Made by a program: the position numbers and the translations under genes
Source: Parasegetibacter sp. NRK P23
Lineage (GTDB): Bacteria > Bacteroidota > Bacteroidia > Chitinophagales > Chitinophagaceae
Direction of reading: 5' to 3'
Assembly (NCBI RefSeq): GCF_023721715.1
Contig: NZ_JAMDLG010000001.1
Location: 1,463,684 to 1,527,683, forward strand
DNA: 64,000 bases
The notes under the pieces: model-generated
Told to the model about the DNA's origin: nothing
Databases searched by the model: none
Seen by the model: only the letters and a program-made list of their open reading frames with translations
Shown here: in pieces, positions 60,058 to 64,000 of the stretch
Numbering within the stretch: position 1 is the first letter of the stretch
Layout: each line of letters opens with the position of its first letter

Positions 60058-61281
60058 CTACAACAGCCTGTAACCTAAAACGAGCGAACTGGTCTTGTAA
60101 GAAGAATTCCACAACAAATAGGACCCAACAATATCCCTGGGCGTCTGGTACCGGAGTTCCGCACTGAACTTGTTTTTATACCGGAACCCCGCACCGATCC
60201 CCCAGTTCCGTCTTCCATCCACCTTCAATTCATTCCGGTTCTGCCCGTTGGATTGTTCTACCACGACCGAAGAAGCGAAGCTGATATCGAGGATATGAGC
60301 GGCATTCAGAAACAATGCAGCTTGTTCATTCAACATAAAATAATGTCTTAGTCCCACCTGCGCCTCTACCGATTTATAGTTTACGCTTGTAATGACATCG
60401 GTATTCAACACGGAGGAAGATTTCCTGGACGATTCACCACTGAAATACTGAAAAACAGGCTCTGCCAGCAAGGCCCATTTTCCTTTATTGTATGGCAATA
60501 CAAATTCCGCCTGCAAGCCAAACCCGAAAGCGGGCTTGCTGCTCATTTGCGCGCCACGGTAGCTGCTTGAACTGTTCTCCAGTTCAAAGGAAGATATATT
60601 CAGGCGCGGGCGTACCAACAGGTGAACACTCATCTTCTTGTTGCTTTTTTCGAATACAACCGGTTCAAAGCCCTCGCAGGTATTGTATGCGCGAAAAACA
60701 CGCATCAGTTCATTCCGGGCATAACTTAATTGCTGAAAATTTTCCTTTGAAAGATCTTTACAGGTAAGTTGCTCTTCCAATTGCTGCCTGAAAGCATTAT
60801 TCTGGGCCGATGCAGTAGCCGAAACAAAATAACTTTTAAAAACGAGTTGTTGTATCGTGCCACCATCTTTGTTAAAGAAGAAGCGTAACAGGGAGCCGTC
60901 TTCATACTTGTAAAGATTGGCCTTTCCTTCCATCAGCATTTCCAGGAAGAGTGTTTCTTCTTTAAAATCAGGCGCGCTTTCTTCACTCAGCTGGTTCATG
61001 TCTTCGCTGGAGCGATCGATGAGTACCGTCTGGCTGATGAACCTGAACGTGTTGTAAACACTGAATTCGCGAACATCTTTTACAGAAGCCCATTTTGCTT
61101 CCCCTGTTTCAGAAAGTTTGTATTGAAATCGTGTAGGATTACTTTTCCACTCATTGTTCCGTATAAAGCATTCCGTTTTCACGCCAAGGGAATCAATGAT
61201 GTATCCTTTTTCAAAAGTGATCTGGGCTTGAGCGGAAAGACAGGTAAGGGTAAGGAACAGGAGATACAGTTGCTTTTGCAT
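60058..61281 (-). CDS. secreted protein with predicted C-terminal beta-barrel
   Basis: 407 residues. Signal peptide to A-Q-A before Q. The N-terminal 200 residues are soluble, with IIDSLGVKTECFIRNNEWKSNPTRFQYKL. The rest is rich in amphipathic strands (MSVHLLVRPRLNISSFEL, KPAFGFGLQAEFVLPYNKGKWALLAEPVFQYFSG, VGLRHYFMLNEQAALFLNAAH) ending in LVLGYRLL. Such proteins are sometimes mislabelled as tRNA-modification GTPases in Bacteroidota. No GTPase motifs are seen. It may be an outer-membrane structural or adhesion protein. Confidence 0.72.
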   Translation of the reverse strand: MQKQLYLLFLTLTCLSAQAQITFEKGYIIDSLGVKTECFIRNNEWKSNPTRFQYKLSETGEAKWASVKDVREFSVYNTFRFISQTVLIDRSSEDMNQLSEESAPDFKEETLFLEMLMEGKANLYKYEDGSLLRFFFNKDGGTIQQLVFKSYFVSATASAQNNAFRQQLEEQLTCKDLSKENFQQLSYARNELMRVFRAYNTCEGFEPVVFEKSNKKMSVHLLVRPRLNISSFELENSSSSYRGAQMSSKPAFGFGLQAEFVLPYNKGKWALLAEPVFQYFSGESSRKSSSVLNTDVITSVNYKSVEAQVGLRHYFMLNEQAALFLNAAHILDISFASSVVVEQSNGQNRNELKVDGRRNWGIGAGFRYKNKFSAELRYQTPRDIVGSYLLWNSSYKTSSLVLGYRLL

Positions 61282-61417
61282 GTAAGGTAAATGGTTATGG
61301 CTTAAGGGTTAAAATGCAATCGGTTACAAAATACATAAAAAATAGGATACGGGGTTACTTGGTGTGAGATTTTTTTGAATTATTACCTTCTTCTCTCTCA
61401 GCGTCTTTTATAAGTGA

Positions 61418-61906
61418 CTATCTCCAGGTAACAGGAATGTCTTTAAATTCGAATCCGCCTTTGTTGCCCGTAAACTCTATTGCTATTAGTTTCAGCAGTT
61501 TGGTGGCGGGTAATATTTTCCTGAATTCAAACACAGCTTTTACGGGCGTATCGGTATATACTTTTCCCCGGAATCCGCCGCTTCCAATATTGATACCACT
61601 GCTTTCAAATTCGTTGCCTTGTATGTCTACCACATTCGATTTCCGGAAACTGATTTCAGTATTGGCCGCACGATTGGTAATAAGCAGGGTGAGCCTGATT
61701 GTCTGTTCCTTTATATTGCCTTCGCAGGTGAGGATGCTGAAATCTATATTTTCGAAGTTTGCCGATTTAACGGGAGCAAGTATTTTGAGCGTTTTCCTGA
61801 GGTACTCATTCTCTTGCAGAAGCTCCTTACAATCGGTTGGCTGGGCGAAAAGTGGCATGGTGCAAAAGAATAGGAAAAAGCCTGAAAGCAGGAGGGATGA
61901 TTTCAT
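61418..61906 (-). CDS. hypothetical secreted protein
   Basis: 162 residues with a signal peptide (to F-A before Q-P). DCKELLQENEYLRKTLKIL is a short helical, coiled-coil-like region and the rest is beta-sandwich-like (FENIDFSILTCEGNIKEQTIRLTLLITN, GFRGKVYTDTPVKAVFEF). No family recognised. It is 136 bases from the previous gene on the same strand. Confidence 0.68.
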   Translation of the reverse strand: MKSSLLLSGFFLFFCTMPLFAQPTDCKELLQENEYLRKTLKILAPVKSANFENIDFSILTCEGNIKEQTIRLTLLITNRAANTEISFRKSNVVDIQGNEFESSGINIGSGGFRGKVYTDTPVKAVFEFRKILPATKLLKLIAIEFTGNKGGFEFKDIPVTWR

Positions 61907-62060
61907 AACAAAAGGTTTAACAGAGGGCTGAAATTACAGAAACCTGAAAAGTGGGTAGTGAAAAGTTTTGTGAAAATTGAGGGGCGTGCAACAACGTTCA
62001 TGGAATCAACAGACCTTTCAATGTGGGTTTATACTTATGTGATTAAGTCCAAGCGTCTTT

Positions 62061-62088
62061 CAAAAAGGGCGCCATACTGCCCTTTTTG
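62061..62088. repeat. 10-bp hairpin and GCCCTTT motif cluster before hipB
   Basis: CAAAAAGGGC (62061-62070) pairs with GCCCTTTTTG (62079-62088). Related half-sites occur further on at 62143 (TGCCCTTTATAATG) and 62190 (AAGGCGTTATAATGC), just before the hipB ATG at 62201. Several copies of a short motif in front of a HipB-type repressor suggest an autoregulatory operator. The whole 61907-62200 stretch is very AT-rich and holds no other gene. Confidence 0.5.
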
Positions 62089-62200
62089 GCCCACTTTAAT
62101 TATAATTGAAAACCATTTTAATTAAAAAGTGTTTTTTAATGCCCTTTATAATGAATTTTAATTCGGAATGTTTAAATTTACAATAAAAAAAGGCGTTATA

Positions 62201-62440
62201 ATGCACTTCAATGAAGTTTTTAATATTGTTAAAGCCAGAAGGGAATCTTTAAATGTGACGCAGGAAACGCTCGCGCAACTTTCCGGCGTAGCATTGAGGA
62301 CCTTGAAGCAATTTGAAAGCGGCAAAGGCAATCCTACCTTGCAAACACTCCAAAAAATCGGTGACGCACTGGGCCTTGAGGTAACGGTTGTCGTTAAAAA
62401 CAGGGAATTAACGCATGAGAGCAGCAAAGATTCTTTTTAA
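62201..62440 (+). CDS. hipB: HipB-like XRE family antitoxin/repressor
   Basis: 79 residues from the ATG at 62201. The frame is open 11 codons further up, but the N-terminus MHFNEVFNIVKARRESLNVTQE fits best. The helix-turn-helix is seen in LAQLSGVALRTLKQFESGKGNPTLQTLQKIGDAL. HipB binds DNA and represses its own operon, and in the three-gene form it contributes to neutralising HipT. It overlaps the next gene by 26 bases, a sign of tight translational coupling. Confidence 0.85.
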   Translation: MHFNEVFNIVKARRESLNVTQETLAQLSGVALRTLKQFESGKGNPTLQTLQKIGDALGLEVTVVVKNRELTHESSKDSF

Positions 62441-62738
62441 AGGGCAGGAAGCCGGCATATTAACACAATATGATGACGGTACGTTCACGTTCCGGTATAA
62501 CGCATCGTGGGTAGAAGACAGGGGTAAACCGGCGATCAGTCTTACATTGCCGAAAGTCGCCGCGCCATACACTTCTCCTTACCTATTCCCATTCTTCTAC
62601 AACATGCTGCCGGAAGGATCAAACAAACAAGTCGTTTGCCAGCTTAACCACCTGGACCAGAACGATTATTTCGGGTTATTGCTGACGATTGCCCAAACAG
62701 ACACCATTGGCGCGGTAACCGTGTCAAAAATTGATTAA
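62415..62738 (+). CDS. HipS-like protein (HipA N-subdomain 1)
   Basis: 107 residues. It matches the small N-terminal subdomain of HipA: AAKILFKGQEAGILTQYDDGTFTFRYNASWVEDRGKPAISLTLP, then PYLFPFFYNMLPEGSN and TIAQTDTIGAVTV. In HipBST systems this separate small protein is the antitoxin that holds the kinase inactive. The gene overlaps hipB by 26 bases and stops two bases before hipT. The three-gene order B-S-T matches the tripartite system first characterised in E. coli O127. Confidence 0.85.
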   Translation: MRAAKILFKGQEAGILTQYDDGTFTFRYNASWVEDRGKPAISLTLPKVAAPYTSPYLFPFFYNMLPEGSNKQVVCQLNHLDQNDYFGLLLTIAQTDTIGAVTVSKID

Positions 62739-62740
62739 AC

Positions 62741-63727
62741 ATGCCTTTACCAGATTTCCAACATTGCCCTGGTACGCTGGCCCCTGGCCACCACACCTAT
62801 AGTCGGACAGCACTCGTAAGGGTCTTTAAAGGCCGCAAGGTAAGTCATCTTCTTCCCTATGATTCTCCCGCGTCCAATGCCGCAATGGACGAACTATTTG
62901 ATGAAAACAGAAAAAACATATCTATCTCCGGCGTACAGGAAAAATTCTCTGTTTTGCTTGAGAAGAACAAACTTCGATTGATTAAAGAGGGGGAGCGAGG
63001 TAGTTACATTTTAAAACCAATTCCGGCAGCCGGCCGGCGACCGGACCAGATGCCCCCGAATGAACACCTTACCATGCAGATTGCGCGACAAGTGTACCAT
63101 ATTGAAACAGCAGAGAATGCGCTGATCTTCTTCCGGAATGGAGCACCAGCATATATCACGAAACGTTTTGATGTTGATGAAAATGATAGGAAACTGGCGC
63201 AGGAGGATTTCGCATCCCTTGCCGGGCGTACCCCTCAAACGCATGGTGAACATTATAAGTACCTCGGCAATTATTTGCAGCTATTTCAACTCATGCAAAA
63301 ATGTGTACCGGCATATCCCGTAGAAGCGCCGAAATTACTGAAACTGCTCATGTTCAACTATCTCTTCTCAAATGGGGATGCGCATTTCAAGAATTTTTCT
63401 CTCCTTGAAACACCAATGGGGGACTATCGCCTTAGTCCGGCATATGACCTGCTTAACAGCAGGATTCACATTAACGATAAGGATTTCGCCTTAGATGAGG
63501 GCTTATTACCAAAAGAAATGGCACAAGGGAAAATGATGCAGCAGTTCTCCGTATTAGCCGATCAGGCAGGCGTTTCGCAGGCTTCCTTTGATGCAATCAG
63601 GCAACTAATGGTTTCCCAAGCGAATAAAGTGCAGGAATTAACGATGGCGTCTTATCTGGATGAAACCACCAAACGAAATTATTGGCAATCGTATATGGGT
63701 CGGTTACGGCAACTGGAAAAAGTGTGA
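62741..63727 (+). CDS. HipT-like kinase toxin, HipA C-terminal part
   Basis: 328 residues, with the core of HipA but without its first N-subdomain. HipT-type kinases phosphorylate a target (in the characterised case tryptophanyl-tRNA synthetase) and arrest growth. The Gly-rich loop carries SIS at Ser61-Ile62-Ser63 in NISISGVQEKFSV, the site of autophosphorylation described for HipT. Kinase motifs follow: Lys92 in YILKP, NGDAHFKNFS with Asp213 and Asn218, and Asp236 in SPAYDLLN. All catalytic residues look intact, so the toxin is probably active. The target is not predictable from the sequence. Confidence 0.87.
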   Translation: MPLPDFQHCPGTLAPGHHTYSRTALVRVFKGRKVSHLLPYDSPASNAAMDELFDENRKNISISGVQEKFSVLLEKNKLRLIKEGERGSYILKPIPAAGRRPDQMPPNEHLTMQIARQVYHIETAENALIFFRNGAPAYITKRFDVDENDRKLAQEDFASLAGRTPQTHGEHYKYLGNYLQLFQLMQKCVPAYPVEAPKLLKLLMFNYLFSNGDAHFKNFSLLETPMGDYRLSPAYDLLNSRIHINDKDFALDEGLLPKEMAQGKMMQQFSVLADQAGVSQASFDAIRQLMVSQANKVQELTMASYLDETTKRNYWQSYMGRLRQLEKV

Positions 63728-63748
63728 AAGATCAATTTGAGATTTTGA

Positions 63749-63879
63749 TTCACCTATGGAGCATTATATGTAGTATTGAAATACGCCGACACACCGCTCG
63801 TCGAAGAGGAGTTCATTAAAAAAGTGAGAACCTGCTCCACCGGTACCGGTAAAAGTTTTGTGGCTTCTGCTATTCTGTC
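63749..63879 (+). other. possible remnant of a P-loop ATPase frame
   Basis: After a TGA, an open stretch reads FTYGALYVVLKYADTPLVEEEFIKKVRTC and then STGTGKSFVASAIL, where GTGKS is a P-loop, before the probable IS edge. It has no start and no convincing domain. It may be the 5' part of an ATPase-like gene cut by the insertion, or it may be chance. Confidence 0.3.
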
Positions 63880-64000
63880 AGCGGCCCCAATTCCGTCAGT
63901 TTTAGAGTAGAGTTATCTCTTTATCTTTAAACTGTTAACTACGATGAAAAAGACAAGATTTACCGAGAGCCAAATAGTGGCTGCGATCAAGCAACAGGAA
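63876..64000 (+). mobile_element. left end of an IS3-family insertion sequence (partial)
   Basis: The window ends within an insertion sequence. Its left end is probably near TGTCAGCGGCCCC (63876), placed by analogy with TG-starting IS3 ends; the right end and target duplication are outside the window. The transposase starts 68 bases in. Confidence 0.6.
63944..64000 (+). CDS. IS3-family transposase OrfA, N-terminal fragment at window edge
   Basis: Only the first 19 codons are present: MKKTRFTESQIVAAIKQQE. This start is characteristic of the HTH_Tnp_1 OrfA of the IS3 family (MKK.RFTE.QIV..L...). The gene must continue beyond the window, so nothing can be said about its integrity. Confidence 0.85.
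   Translation, partial: MKKTRFTESQIVAAIKQQE

Noticed and set aside
1..64000. tRNA, rRNA and CRISPR
   Set aside because: No cloverleaf-like segment or array of spaced repeats was seen by eye. A tRNAscan and CRISPR search could not be run, so short or divergent cases may be missed.

Overview
The window looks like a chromosomal segment from a Bacteroidota bacterium, most likely a member of the Chitinophagaceae. This rests on the gene content (DUF2911 proteins, a TIGR02757 protein, LytTR two-component genes, S9 dipeptidyl peptidase IV type enzymes, outer-membrane beta-barrels), on lipoproteins with L-A-A-C lipoboxes, and on repeated Bacteroidota-type -7 promoter elements (TAnnTTTG) just upstream of genes such as dusB, lysS, gcvT, rnhB and the WYL regulator. 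No rRNA, tRNA or CRISPR array was seen. No replication origin was seen either.

Layout. 0.1-11.8 kb: mostly housekeeping. It holds a secreted protein, an operon-like run of two DUF2911 proteins and an asparagine synthase, acpH, phospholipid genes (psd, cdsA), a CPBP protease, dusB, a luciferase-like oxidoreductase, an LTXXQ-like protein, a PHB-depolymerase-like esterase and a BamA-like barrel. 11.9-17.6 kb: a RiPP-like locus with a full-length LanB dehydratase, a LytTR response regulator and its histidine kinase. The 784-bp intergenic region beyond the kinase has two long perfect inverted repeats and a 55-codon gene on the minus strand. That peptide ends in a Thr-rich, Cys-free tail and is the best candidate precursor. 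17.6-24.9 kb: an AGCS symporter, a dienelactone hydrolase lipoprotein, DPP IV, an SDR and lysS. 24.9-25.5 kb: a non-coding block with a 40-bp perfect palindrome.

25.5-29.4 kb: a tight operon of an LpxH-like phosphoesterase, a glycosyltransferase and two bacterial PH-domain membrane proteins. 29.4-41.9 kb: a divergent PanD, a flavin reductase family protein, an FAA hydrolase, a fatty-acid hydroxylase, dinB, HU, an FNR/2Fe-2S reductase, rluE, a small stress-like cluster (DUF4142, DUF2383), an AI-2E family permease and an L,D-transpeptidase-like protein. 42.4-49.3 kb: a JmjC-like cupin, a Sua5/YciO protein, rnhB, a small XRE regulator, comB-like, gcvT, a dipeptide epimerase and a DsbA-like protein.

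49.5-55.5 kb: small regulators and binding proteins. A GyrI-like protein and a WYL regulator sit here, and a palindromic site in front of the GyrI-like gene also occurs in front of a DinB-family gene 2.3 kb away. Between the two lies a toxin-antitoxin-like pair whose PIN toxin carries an in-frame amber codon inside a perfect inverted repeat. 55.5-61.9 kb: a methyltransferase, a GH31 glycosidase, a serine hydrolase and two envelope proteins. 62.2-63.7 kb: a three-gene HipB-HipS-HipT-like module. The window ends in the first 19 codons of an IS3-family transposase, which seems to interrupt an older reading frame with a P-loop.
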